Positions 17,875 to 25,741 of a stretch of 64,000 nucleotides of DNA are shown piece after piece. Every line of letters starts with the position of its first letter. Positions within the stretch are counted from its first letter, which is position 1. Both the position numbers and the translations under genes were made by a program. The notes under the pieces are model-generated. The model worked only from the letters and a program-made list of their open reading frames with translations, was not told the DNA's origin and did no database searches. Origin of the DNA: CADEED01 sp963842515 (GTDB taxonomy: Bacteria > Pseudomonadota > Gammaproteobacteria > Steroidobacterales > Steroidobacteraceae); assembly GCA_963842515.1 (NCBI GenBank), contig CAWJGO010000001.1, forward strand, positions 1,054,001 through 1,118,000, in the 5' to 3' direction.

Positions 17875-19683
17875 CTAGAGGATGTCGGCGTTCTTCAGCT
17901 GGATGAGTTTGTCCACGCTCATGTTCTTGAACCCACTGGCGCGCACCTTCTCGATGAACTCCGGCGTGATGTCCATGACTTTCGCGGTAATGGTCTCGGA
18001 GACGCTCAATTTGTAGCCGGCTTTTTCCAGCGCCTGGTGAAATTCCGGCGTCACGTCATGGACCTTCATGGCGATGAGCTGCTCGGTATCCGGATTGAAA
18101 CCCGCACTGCGGATCTGCCGAACATATTCAGGACTGACACCCTGGATTTTCAGGGCAATGAACTCTCCCGCGTCGGGATCGATGCCGAGATCGCGCATGC
18201 CCTTGACGTAGTCGGGCGTGACGCCGTGAATCTTCATTGCCACGAACTCATTGGCGTCGGGCGCGAAGCCGAGGGCGCGAATCCCTTTCACGTACTCCGG
18301 CGTGATGTCCTGGGACTTCATGGCGATCAGCACGTTGACATCGGGATCCATGCCGGTGCTGCGCATCTCGCGCACATATGAGGGAGTGATTCCTTGAACT
18401 TTCATGGCGATGAGATCATCGACCTCGAGGTTGTCGAAGCCGACCGATTTCATCGCTTCGATATACGAGGGTCCGCTCGCGGCCTTCACGGGCGTTGCCT
18501 CGCGCGCGGCTTTCGGCTCGCGCGGCGGCTTGGGCGCCGTTACCGGTTTGGGAGCGGGAGCCGGCGCGGCCGCGGGTACGGCCATCGGTGCGGGAACCGG
18601 AGCCGGCGCCGGTGCAACTGCCGCTTCCACCACGGGCTCTGGACTCACCACTGGAGCGGCTTGCTCCGCCTGGGCCAGTGCCGGATTGGCGACCCCGAGG
18701 GAAAAGGCGCCGGCGACCAGCGCGGTAACCAACACCAGCGATGCGGTGAGCACACCTGCGGCGCGGTTGCCGGTGTCTCGCTGGGTTATGCCTAGCAGTC
18801 GTGCGACGCGCGCCGCCACCGGGCTGCCGGTCACCGCCATGGCGAAGCCCGGCACATTGCGCCAGCTTTCCATCGTGGCGAGTGCCCGGGCGTAGCCGAG
18901 TCCGCCGCTGACCGAAACCGCGACATCGTCACAGCAGTCTTCGCGATCCGCGCGGATGCGGCGGTTGAGCCACCACACGGCCGGATGGAAGAAGAAGAGA
19001 GTCTCGGCAATGACCTGGAAGAAGTTGACGGCGACATCGAGCCGTTTGATGTGACCGAGCTCGTGCGCGATGACGGCTTCGAGCTGGTCCTGGCTGAGGC
19101 CGGTCAGAGCGCGCATGGGCAGCAGAACGATCGGACGGAAAATGCCAATGACGGCAGGAACGCGAAGCATCTGGCATTCGCAGTAACGGATGACGCGGCG
19201 AATGCCCAGGCGTTGCTGCAAGGCGCGGAACCTCGCTACCAGCGCGTCTGGCAGGGCCACGAGATTTCTGCGCCGCAGGTGCTCGATCAACAGGAGGCCG
19301 AAAACGATGCGCAGCGCGAACCCGCAAACTCCCACGAGCCAGCCGCGCGCAATCCACAGGAAATCCCCGCCCGGAGTACTTGCGTACAGCGGCCCCACGA
19401 AATGCCGGCCGGCCTCGGCGGAAGACTGCAGCGGCAGCGCGACCGAAACAGTCGGAGCGCCATCATGAACGAGGCTTACGGATGGTCCGCCGATCAGCGC
19501 GAAGGTGATCGCGAACGACGCCAGCATCGACGCCAGCGCGCCGATGCCCACCAGATAGCGGGTGGCCGGCTGGCGGAATACGAACATGCAGGCGGCGGCC
19601 ACGGCGGCGATGGCGGCGCCTTGCCACAGGAAGTGAAGCAGCGACCACGCCAGCGTGTGCATGAATTCATTGGTACCGATCAT
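17875..19683 (-). CDS. M56 (BlaR1/MecR1-like) membrane metallopeptidase with C-terminal repeats
   Basis: A 602-residue inner-membrane zinc peptidase. Hydrophobic segments occur at about residues 10-35, 45-65 and 110-135, and another near 310-330. The zinc motif is HELGH (His207, Glu208, His211), with the downstream REDCCDD block typical of M56. After a Pro/Ala-rich linker (about 340-400), residues about 424-602 hold six 28-29-residue repeats of the form LIAMKxxGITPEYVKxMR plus a partial one. BlaR1 normally has a penicillin-binding sensor here, so the repeats replace the usual sensor. It overlaps blaI-like gene by ATGA. Confidence 0.88.
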   Translation of the reverse strand: MIGTNEFMHTLAWSLLHFLWQGAAIAAVAAACMFVFRQPATRYLVGIGALASMLASFAITFALIGGPSVSLVHDGAPTVSVALPLQSSAEAGRHFVGPLYASTPGGDFLWIARGWLVGVCGFALRIVFGLLLIEHLRRRNLVALPDALVARFRALQQRLGIRRVIRYCECQMLRVPAVIGIFRPIVLLPMRALTGLSQDQLEAVIAHELGHIKRLDVAVNFFQVIAETLFFFHPAVWWLNRRIRADREDCCDDVAVSVSGGLGYARALATMESWRNVPGFAMAVTGSPVAARVARLLGITQRDTGNRAAGVLTASLVLVTALVAGAFSLGVANPALAQAEQAAPVVSPEPVVEAAVAPAPAPVPAPMAVPAAAPAPAPKPVTAPKPPREPKAAREATPVKAASGPSYIEAMKSVGFDNLEVDDLIAMKVQGITPSYVREMRSTGMDPDVNVLIAMKSQDITPEYVKGIRALGFAPDANEFVAMKIHGVTPDYVKGMRDLGIDPDAGEFIALKIQGVSPEYVRQIRSAGFNPDTEQLIAMKVHDVTPEFHQALEKAGYKLSVSETITAKVMDITPEFIEKVRASGFKNMSVDKLIQLKNADIL

Positions 19684-20069
19684 GGAAGTTTCCTTTCGTA
19701 TTCATCGAGCATGCGGCGAAGCTCATCGATTTCGGTTTTCGAGCTGCGCCGGCCGGATAACACGTGTTGCATGAGCTGGCTGGCGGAACCGCGGAACACG
19801 CGCTGCACGACGTCCGCCGCGAATTGCTGCTTGGTCTTTTCCGCCGGTTGATTGGCCGAGTAGATATGCGCGCGCTGCTCTTCCGTGCGTTTGACGATGC
19901 CCTTGGTGGTCATGATCTGCAGCAGTTTGAGCGCGCTCGTGTACCCGACGTCCTTCTCCTGGGCGAGGATGTCGTGAATCTCGCGCACCGTCGAAGGCCC
20001 GCGGGTCCAGAGGATCTGCAGGATCGCGAGCTCCGATGGAGTGGGGTGGAATTTGGGGTCGTTCTTCAT
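19680..20069 (-). CDS. BlaI/MecI/CopY family repressor
   Basis: A 129-residue winged-helix repressor: PTPSELAILQILWTRGPSTV is the family N-terminus, followed by the recognition helix around GYTSALKLLQIM and a C-terminal dimerisation helix. BlaI-type repressors are inactivated by cleavage by their partner M56 peptidase. The partner gene follows with an ATGA overlap, so the pair is translationally coupled. Two inverted repeats that overlap its promoter are the likely operator, which gives autoregulation. Confidence 0.92.
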   Translation of the reverse strand: MKNDPKFHPTPSELAILQILWTRGPSTVREIHDILAQEKDVGYTSALKLLQIMTTKGIVKRTEEQRAHIYSANQPAEKTKQQFAADVVQRVFRGSASQLMQHVLSGRRSSKTEIDELRRMLDEYERKLP

Positions 20070-20083
20070 GGGCGAAAGGCTAC

Positions 20084-20120
20084 TACGAAGGATTTCGTAT
20101 TGTCAACGAAGCTCTTCGTA
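20084..20120 (-). promoter_or_regulatory. twin-dyad operator with promoter for the BlaI/M56 operon
   Basis: TACGAA-N4-TTCGTA at 20084-20099 and AACGAA-N4-TTCGTA at 20105-20120 are two near-identical dyads with centres 21 bases apart, two helical turns. A perfect -35 box TTGACA (minus strand, 20106-20101) lies between them; the -10 (around TAGTAG/TAGCCT) lies just past the first dyad. A repressor bound here would cover the promoter. The start codon is 15 bases from the nearer dyad. Confidence 0.75.
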
Positions 20121-20193
20121 CATGGTGTGGAGCATTGATTGGATGCGCCGGCGCGCCGAAGCGTTGCACCGCACGACAGTTCCCACCGCTACC

Positions 20194-20222
20194 TTGCAAT
20201 GACAGGTACCGTGCTTTATAAG
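20194..20222 (+). promoter_or_regulatory. promoter of the PadR operon
   Basis: TTGCAA (20194-20199), a 17-base spacer and TATAAG (20217-20222) fit a sigma-70 promoter. The -10 box ends 12 bases before the PadR start codon, so transcription would start at or near the ATG and the leader would be very short or absent. Confidence 0.5.
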
Positions 20223-20234
20223 GTTCCGGCAACA

Positions 20235-20561
20235 ATGACCGAGCCCATCGACATCCAGCTCAAGAAAGGCGTGCTCGAGTTATGTGTACTCGAGCTGCTC
20301 GCGCAGGAAGATGGTTACGCCTACGAGATCGCGAGCCGGCTCGCCGAAGCGATCGGCATGGGCGAGGGAACTGTCTACCCACTCATGCGCAGGTTGCATA
20401 CCGAAGGGCTGGTGGAGACTTACTTCGTGGAATCGAGCAGCGGACCGTCGCGCAAGTACTACCGCATCACTCGCGCCGGCCGCGCGGAGCTCATACGCGA
20501 ACGCACTGCGTGGCACGCGTTCACGCGTGCGGTGAATGGCATCGTCGGAGGTCGCAAGTGA
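20235..20561 (+). CDS. PadR family transcriptional regulator
   Basis: A 108-residue winged-helix regulator. ELCVLELLAQEDGYAYEI and EGTVYPLMRRLHTEGLV are typical of PadR. The ATG at 20235 is chosen because the family starts about here (LKKGVLELCVL near residue 8); upstream starts add unlikely sequence. It is the first gene of a PadR - HAAS/DUF1700 - DUF2807 operon, and its stop overlaps the next start (GTGA). It probably regulates this membrane-associated operon. Confidence 0.9.
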   Translation: MTEPIDIQLKKGVLELCVLELLAQEDGYAYEIASRLAEAIGMGEGTVYPLMRRLHTEGLVETYFVESSSGPSRKYYRITRAGRAELIRERTAWHAFTRAVNGIVGGRK

Positions 20562-21112
20562 GCGCGCGCGCCGAGTTTCTCGCCACCCTGCGGGCCGGAC
20601 TGCGTGGCGCACCTGCGGCGTCGATCGAAGAAATCCTCGTCGACTATGCGGCGCATTTCACCGAAGGCGCCGCGGCAAACCGCGGCGAAGCGGAAATCGC
20701 GGCCGCGCTGGGTGATCCGCTCGCGCTCGCCGACGAGCTGCGCATGGAGCTGCGCATCAAGACATTCGAAGCGGCCCCATCGACACGTTCTGCCGCGCGC
20801 GTCGTCGCGGGGGCTATCGCGATGGGCGCCGTCAACACTGTAGTGCTGTGTATCGCCGGTCCGCTGTTGGCGTTGTCGGGGCTCGCATCAGTGATCGTCA
20901 TCCTCGCGGCCACGGGAGGCGGCGTGTGGTTCCTGTTTGCGGGTACGTCGCTGGAATTGCCGGGCGGCACCGGCACCGCGGTGCTGTGCGGGCTGGGACT
21001 CATCAGCGCCGCGATTTCCCTCGGCGCACTCCTCGTGCTTGCCGCGAAAGCGGTGGTGAGTGCAATCGGCCGCTACATGCGCCTTCAGTATCGATCTCTT
21101 CACCGCACTTAA
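20558..21112 (+). CDS. HAAS/DUF1700-like membrane protein
   Basis: A 184-residue protein starting at GTG 20558, which overlaps the PadR stop by four bases. The first 75 residues form an amphipathic helical domain (FLATLRAGL, EEILVDYAAHF, ALGDPLALADEL) typical of the HAAS region of DUF1700. Three or four membrane helices follow (about 88-165). PadR/DUF1700 pairs are common and are thought to link membrane or envelope state to transcription; the signal is unknown. Confidence 0.85.
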   Translation: MSARAEFLATLRAGLRGAPAASIEEILVDYAAHFTEGAAANRGEAEIAAALGDPLALADELRMELRIKTFEAAPSTRSAARVVAGAIAMGAVNTVVLCIAGPLLALSGLASVIVILAATGGGVWFLFAGTSLELPGGTGTAVLCGLGLISAAISLGALLVLAAKAVVSAIGRYMRLQYRSLHRT

Positions 21113-21130
21113 GAACCCTGGAACTCCCAC

Positions 21131-21802
21131 ATGAAATCCATGACTCGACTCATTTTCGTGGCGCTCGGCGCGGCGCTGGTCTCCGCCGGCTGCTTCAGCG
21201 GCGCGTACGCACTCGCCACGGCCAACGACAGCGGCTCCTCGGAGATCATCAGCCGCGAAATTCCCTGGGATGACAGCACATCACTGACGCTGGGTGTGCG
21301 CAGCGTGGTCCGGTATGTACAGCAGCCCGGCGTCGGCAACGTCATCGCACGCGGGCCGCATCGTTCGGTATCGACGCTTGTCGTGAGCAATGGCGATATC
21401 CACGACCAACTACTGCACACCGGTGCGACGCTGGAAATCGTCGTGACCGCGCCAGCAATCTCGAGTTTTCATCTGGGCGCCGGCAGCCGGCTCAGCATCG
21501 AGGGCTACGATCAGCCGAAGTTGTTCGTGCACACTGAAGGCAGGGCTTCCGTTGACGCCACCGGCCGCGTCAATGACGTCACGGTGGAAATGCAGGGCAG
21601 CGGCACGGTGAACCTCGCCCAGCTCAGTGCAGACACCGCCTCCGCGAGCATCGGCGGCATGAGCACGCTGGTGCTGGCGCCTTTGCACGGTGCCACCCTC
21701 AACGTGCGCAACTTCGCATCCGTGGTCCTGCTGACCCGGCCGAAGGACCTCACGAGTGCGCTCGCGGACTCTGGCCGCGTGGTGGATGCCGCGGCGCGAT
21801 AG
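21131..21802 (+). CDS. DUF2807 (head GIN domain) putative lipoprotein
   Basis: A 223-residue exported protein. The N-terminal hydrophobic stretch ends in SAGC, a plausible lipobox with lipidation at Cys21. The rest is Gly/Ser/Val-rich beta structure (VEMQGSGTVNLAQLSADTAS, SIGGMSTLVLAPLHG) as in the DUF2807 beta-helix family, annotated as putative adhesin. It is 18 bases downstream of the HAAS gene and completes the operon; PadR-HAAS-DUF2807 clusters are known. The role is unknown. Confidence 0.8.
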   Translation: MKSMTRLIFVALGAALVSAGCFSGAYALATANDSGSSEIISREIPWDDSTSLTLGVRSVVRYVQQPGVGNVIARGPHRSVSTLVVSNGDIHDQLLHTGATLEIVVTAPAISSFHLGAGSRLSIEGYDQPKLFVHTEGRASVDATGRVNDVTVEMQGSGTVNLAQLSADTASASIGGMSTLVLAPLHGATLNVRNFASVVLLTRPKDLTSALADSGRVVDAAAR

Positions 21803-21821
21803 TTCGCGCGGCACGGCCCGC

Positions 21822-21836
21822 TTCACAAAACTTTAC
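21822..21836 (-). promoter_or_regulatory. candidate CpxR-type box
   Basis: On the minus strand the sequence reads GTAAA-GTTTT-GTGAA, one mismatch from the CpxR consensus GTAAA-N5-GTAAA. It lies 68 bases before a Spy/CpxP-like gene whose operon encodes a CpxR/CpxA-like pair, where such a site is expected. The match is short and could be chance. Confidence 0.4.
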
Positions 21837-21903
21837 ACGCGCGCGAAGGGCGCGAAACGCGATCCGGGCAGCATGAACCGTCGTCAACAAACGGAGTGCA
21901 CCC

Positions 21904-22380
21904 ATGACCGAGTCTCTCACGAGTCCAAGACGCCGCGGCATCAAGATCGCGGCCATTACTGCGGCGCTGGTGGCAGTTGCCGCCGGCGCGCTGGCGTTCG
22001 CTCATTCGAGCGGCGGGCACCACGGCCCGCCGATGAATAGATCGCCGGAGTTCCATCTCGAGCACATGCGAGCCTTGCTGACCAGGATCGGTGCTTCCGA
22101 TCCGCAAAAATCACAGATCGAGGGAATTCTCGCACCGGCGCTCAATGAGATGAAAGCCGTGCACGAAGCGCATTACGCGGCGTTCAAGCAGTTCCACGAA
22201 GCAATCTCGGCACCGAGCATCGACCGAGCGCGGCTCGAGTTGCTGCGTGCCGAGCAGGTGAAGGCGCTGGACGAGGCTTCGAAGAAACTGGTGGTCGCTT
22301 TCAGCGACGCGGCAGAAGTGCTGAGTCCGGAGCAGCGCGCCGCACTCGCTCACGAAATAGCCAGGCATCACGGTGGCTAG
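21904..22380 (+). CDS. Spy/CpxP-like periplasmic protein
   Basis: A 158-residue protein with an N-terminal membrane segment (residues 13-36) and then a helical, His-rich periplasmic part: HSSGGHHGPP, and HLEHMRALLTRIGASDPQKS followed by a long helix with LSPEQRAALAHEI near the end. This is the LTxxQ-like pattern of the Spy/CpxP/heavy-metal-sensor family, ATP-independent chaperones or kinase inhibitors. It lies 56 bases upstream of a response regulator and kinase in the same direction, so it probably modulates that kinase as CpxP does CpxA. Confidence 0.88.
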   Translation: MTESLTSPRRRGIKIAAITAALVAVAAGALAFAHSSGGHHGPPMNRSPEFHLEHMRALLTRIGASDPQKSQIEGILAPALNEMKAVHEAHYAAFKQFHEAISAPSIDRARLELLRAEQVKALDEASKKLVVAFSDAAEVLSPEQRAALAHEIARHHGG

Positions 22381-22436
22381 CTGCGTGTTGCCGGCAGGGG
22401 CAATATGCAGCTCCTGCCGCCGAGTGCCCGCCTTCA

Positions 22437-23126
22437 ATGTCAGCCCGAGTCCTCCTGATCGAAGATGATGCCCGCCTCGCTGCGATGGTCGCCGACTATC
22501 TCGGTGAGGCGGGGTATCACGTCGCCAATGCGCCCACCGGCGCAATTGCCACGAAGGTCCTCGGCACGGAAGACTTCGACGTTGTCATTCTCGACCTGAT
22601 GCTGCCGGACGCGGATGGGCTCGACTTGTGCCGCGGCATCCGCGCCAGATCCGATATCCCGATGCTCATGCTGACCGCGCGCGGCGATCCGCTCGATCGA
22701 GTGGTCGGCCTCGAGCTCGGCGCCGACGACTATCTACCGAAACCCTTCGAGCCGCGCGAGTTGCTGGCGCGGTTGCGCGCCATCCTGAGGCGCCGCGGAA
22801 GTGCAAAGGCAGCTGAAATCCTTCGTTTCGGCCGCCTCGAGATCGACAAGGCAGCGCGCGAAGTCCGGCTCGACGGAACGCGAAAGAATGTGACCGGCCA
22901 CCAGTTCGCGTTGCTGCTCACCCTGGCCGAACGCGCCGGCCGGGTGCTGTCGCGCGAGGCGCTCATGGACCTCACGAAGGGTGCGTCGCTGGAGGACTTC
23001 GACCGCTCCATCGACGTGCATATCTCACGACTGCGAGCGGCGATCGAAGACGACCCGAAGCGGCCGCGACGGATCCTGACGTTGCGCGGAGCGGGCTACG
23101 TATTCGCCAAAGAGCAGGATCGATAG
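22437..23126 (+). CDS. OmpR-family response regulator, CpxR-like
   Basis: A 229-residue two-domain regulator: receiver with IEDD at residues 8-11, phospho-acceptor Asp53 in VVILDLMLP and the conserved Lys in YLPKPF, then an OmpR-type winged helix ending LRGAGYVFA. It is immediately followed by the kinase gene with no gap. Together with the Spy/CpxP-like gene upstream it resembles a Cpx envelope-stress operon. Confidence 0.92.
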   Translation: MSARVLLIEDDARLAAMVADYLGEAGYHVANAPTGAIATKVLGTEDFDVVILDLMLPDADGLDLCRGIRARSDIPMLMLTARGDPLDRVVGLELGADDYLPKPFEPRELLARLRAILRRRGSAKAAEILRFGRLEIDKAAREVRLDGTRKNVTGHQFALLLTLAERAGRVLSREALMDLTKGASLEDFDRSIDVHISRLRAAIEDDPKRPRRILTLRGAGYVFAKEQDR

Positions 23127-24353
23127 ATGCGCAAACTGCATCAGAAGTTCTACCTGGCAATCGTCGGCACGCTCATGATCTTCCTGCTGGCGGGCGCGAT
23201 GCTCTGGCATCACTTCTCATCACCGCAGTCGGCGGTGTCGGGCATCGAGAGTGCGACCGGCCTTGCCGCCGCCATGCTCAACCTGAACCCCACCGAGGAG
23301 CAGCAACGCGAGGTGATCGAATCGCTGGCAGGCCAATTGCATTCGGATGTCGCGCTGTATGACGCCGCGGGCGTGAAGCTGCACGTGAGCGGCAACGACT
23401 ACCCGCTGACCGGCGCACAGATCGCCGAGTGGGGCTGGCAGATCACGCAAAGTGGTCCGACCTACAACTATTGGCTCGAGAACGGGAGCCACCTGCTCGT
23501 GCATCCGCGGCATCGCTTCATATTTCACGGGCTGCACATGGGTCTGCTACTGACCGGAATCGCAGTGATGCTCGCGCTGCTGACGTATCCGATTACGCGC
23601 GGCATCACCGCGCGCCTGGCGAGGTTGCGGACGGGCGTGCTGCAGCTCGGTGCCGGCAACCTGGCGGCGCGCGTGCAGGTGGAGGGCCGCGACGAGGTCG
23701 CGACCCTCGCGACGAGCTTCAATGAATCCGCGGCCCGCATCGAACAACTGGTACGTGCGCACCAGATGCTGCTGGCCAACTGTTCGCACGAATTGCGCAC
23801 GCCACTGGCGCGGCTGCGCCTGGGTGTCGAGCGCGTTCCCGGCACCGAGCCCGCGGTCACCGCGGAGCTCGCGCGCAACATCGCCGAGCTGGATGCGCTC
23901 ATCGGCGAGATGCTGCTCTCGAGCCGGCTCGAGGTATCGAGCGGCCTCGAACGCGCGGAAACCGTCGATCTGCTGGCGCTGGTTGCGGAAGAGGCGGCGC
24001 ATTTCGATCTGGAAGTGAGCGGTGACGCGGTGAGCCTCAACGCGGATCCGCTGCTGCTGCGCCGCCTGGTGCGCAACCTTCTCGCCAATGCCCGGCTGCA
24101 CGCCGGTGGCGCGACCGCGCTGCGCGTCGAGAGCGATGAACAGAGCGCGCGCATCCTCGTCGAGGATGCCGGTGGCGGCGTCAGCGCGGAGGATCGCGAG
24201 AAGATCTTCGAGCCTTTCTACCGCTCGAAGTCGAGTGGTGCCGGCCTCGGGCTTTCGATCGTGAGACAGATCGCGCGCGCACACGGCGGCACCGTGACGT
24301 ACGCGCCGCGCGCCGGAGGTGGCAGCTGCTTCATGGTCACATTGCCGCGTTGA
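23127..24353 (+). CDS. sensor histidine kinase, CpxA-like
   Basis: A 408-residue inner-membrane kinase. Transmembrane helix 1 is at residues 10-28, a periplasmic sensor domain of about 100 residues follows, helix 2 is near 137-155, then HAMP. The H box has His221 in CSHELRTPLARLRL. N and G boxes are seen as NLLANARLH, EDAGGGVS and SGAGLGLSIV. It starts directly after the regulator stop codon and is its cognate partner. Confidence 0.92.
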   Translation: MRKLHQKFYLAIVGTLMIFLLAGAMLWHHFSSPQSAVSGIESATGLAAAMLNLNPTEEQQREVIESLAGQLHSDVALYDAAGVKLHVSGNDYPLTGAQIAEWGWQITQSGPTYNYWLENGSHLLVHPRHRFIFHGLHMGLLLTGIAVMLALLTYPITRGITARLARLRTGVLQLGAGNLAARVQVEGRDEVATLATSFNESAARIEQLVRAHQMLLANCSHELRTPLARLRLGVERVPGTEPAVTAELARNIAELDALIGEMLLSSRLEVSSGLERAETVDLLALVAEEAAHFDLEVSGDAVSLNADPLLLRRLVRNLLANARLHAGGATALRVESDEQSARILVEDAGGGVSAEDREKIFEPFYRSKSSGAGLGLSIVRQIARAHGGTVTYAPRAGGGSCFMVTLPR

Positions 24354-24594
24354 CGTCAGCCGCGGCCCGGCACCGGCGCGCGTGAGGCAGCGCTCGTCCG
24401 AGTGCCTTGCACCATTGTCCTGGTCGCGGAATGGGGCTGCATGCCAGCCTGTATGCATGACTGGTGCCCCATGTTCGATTCAGGCGAGCCGGCAGCCCTC
24501 GTCGGCTGATTCTCACCCGCTCCCGTTTTGACGGAACTGATCGCCCTGGTGGCGACACTCACCGTCGTAATAACAATCAAGGCAGGAGCCTCTA

Positions 24595-25227
24595 ATGAAA
24601 ATCTCTCGATTCTTTGCAGTCGCAAGCTTGGTCGCGGCGGGGACCGCGGCGGCGGGCGGCGGGTATTCTTCGGCCCTTTTCACGTTCGACGGCGGTACGG
24701 GCAACCAGGTGTTCCGTTCCGCTGCGGGCGTGCCGACGCTCAACACGGTCGCCGGTGTCGCACCGGCCGGTGCGCCATGGGGCATTACCTCATTCGACGC
24801 CACCATCAGGAAAAATGGTGACATCCGTGCCGTCGGCCAAGGTGTTCTGCTCTGGGGTGCCGATGGCCTGGGCTCCCGCGCTGGTCCGCGACAGCTCATC
24901 ATCTCGCTGTTCTGCCGCAATGCACCGATCGCGCCGGCGCTCACGGGCGCGTTGATCCTGACGCCATTCAACTCGGAACCGTTCGATCTCAACGAAGACG
25001 GCGACTTCGTCGTGCGCAGCAAGCTCACGGACACCACTGGCGCCACGCCGCCGCTGACCTGCGGCGACGACCGCGACAACCGTCCCATTCTGTTGATCCG
25101 TTCCGTAACGCCTGCGAACCTGGCCACGGGTACGCCGGCGACTCCGGCCGCCTGGTTCGCAGCGGGCTTACTTGCAGGTAAGCATCGCTACGGCCATGGT
25201 GGTAAGGGCGACTGGGATCGTTATTGA
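24595..25227 (+). CDS. secreted hypothetical protein
   Basis: A 210-residue protein with a clear signal peptide (residues 1-20, cleavage near TAAAGG). The mature part is Gly/Ala/Thr-rich with LFTFDGGTGNQVF, FDLNEDGDFVVRSKL and two Cys (CRNAPI, LTCGDDRD) that could form a disulfide. The acidic NEDGD stretch could bind calcium. No family is recognised. It stands alone: 240 bases without a gene lie upstream and a strong terminator follows, so it is transcribed by itself. Confidence 0.75.
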   Translation: MKISRFFAVASLVAAGTAAAGGGYSSALFTFDGGTGNQVFRSAAGVPTLNTVAGVAPAGAPWGITSFDATIRKNGDIRAVGQGVLLWGADGLGSRAGPRQLIISLFCRNAPIAPALTGALILTPFNSEPFDLNEDGDFVVRSKLTDTTGATPPLTCGDDRDNRPILLIRSVTPANLATGTPATPAAWFAAGLLAGKHRYGHGGKGDWDRY

Positions 25228-25247
25228 TCCGTCGCTCTTGTTAGGAC

Positions 25248-25280
25248 AGCGCCGGCGAAGGAACGCCGGCGCTTTTCTTT
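25248..25280 (+). terminator. intrinsic terminator
   Basis: AGCGCCGGCG (25248-25257) and CGCCGGCGCT (25264-25273) form a perfect 10-base-pair stem with a 6-base loop, followed by TTTCTTTC. It ends the transcript of the secreted protein. Confidence 0.9.
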
Positions 25281-25452
25281 CGGGGCGCATTGACGCCACG
25301 CCGCAAACTCATGCGACGGGTCGGCTGATTCCCACTCTCCAGCGGAATTGGCCTATCGACAACGCGGGCGTCTCCCGATGCCCGCAACCACCGCGATGCC
25401 GAACCATGCATCTGCGAACGCGGTGTTCGGCCGACCTTCCGGGAGTCATTCA

Positions 25453-25716
25453 ATGCCCACATGTGAAGTCTGCGGTAACGATTACGACAAGGCCTTCCAG
25501 GTAATACAGGCAGGCGAGACGCACACCTTCGACAGTTTCGAATGCGCGATCCACGCGCTGGCCCCGGAATGTAGCCATTGCCATTGCAGGATCATCGGCC
25601 ATGGCATGGAGGCCGGCGGCAGATTCTTCTGTTGCGCCCACTGCGCCGAGCACGCCGGGTTGCCGCAGATGCGCGATCGCGCGGATGATCGTTCCGAAGC
25701 GCGTCCGCCTTTCTGA
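25453..25716 (+). CDS. small cysteine-rich (metallothionein-like) protein
   Basis: An 87-residue protein with nine cysteines arranged as CEVCG, FECAI, CSHCHC and CCAHC. This spacing suggests one or two zinc sites, and similar proteins are usually called prokaryotic metallothionein. The ATG at 25453 is chosen because MPTCEVCGNDYDKAF is the conserved start; the longer frame upstream is not. Expected to be cytoplasmic and to bind zinc or another soft metal. Two aldo/keto reductases follow, the first 25 bases downstream, so the three may be an operon. Confidence 0.8.
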   Translation: MPTCEVCGNDYDKAFQVIQAGETHTFDSFECAIHALAPECSHCHCRIIGHGMEAGGRFFCCAHCAEHAGLPQMRDRADDRSEARPPF

Positions 25717-25741
25717 TTCGTTCACGAGATTCGAGGTCGAG

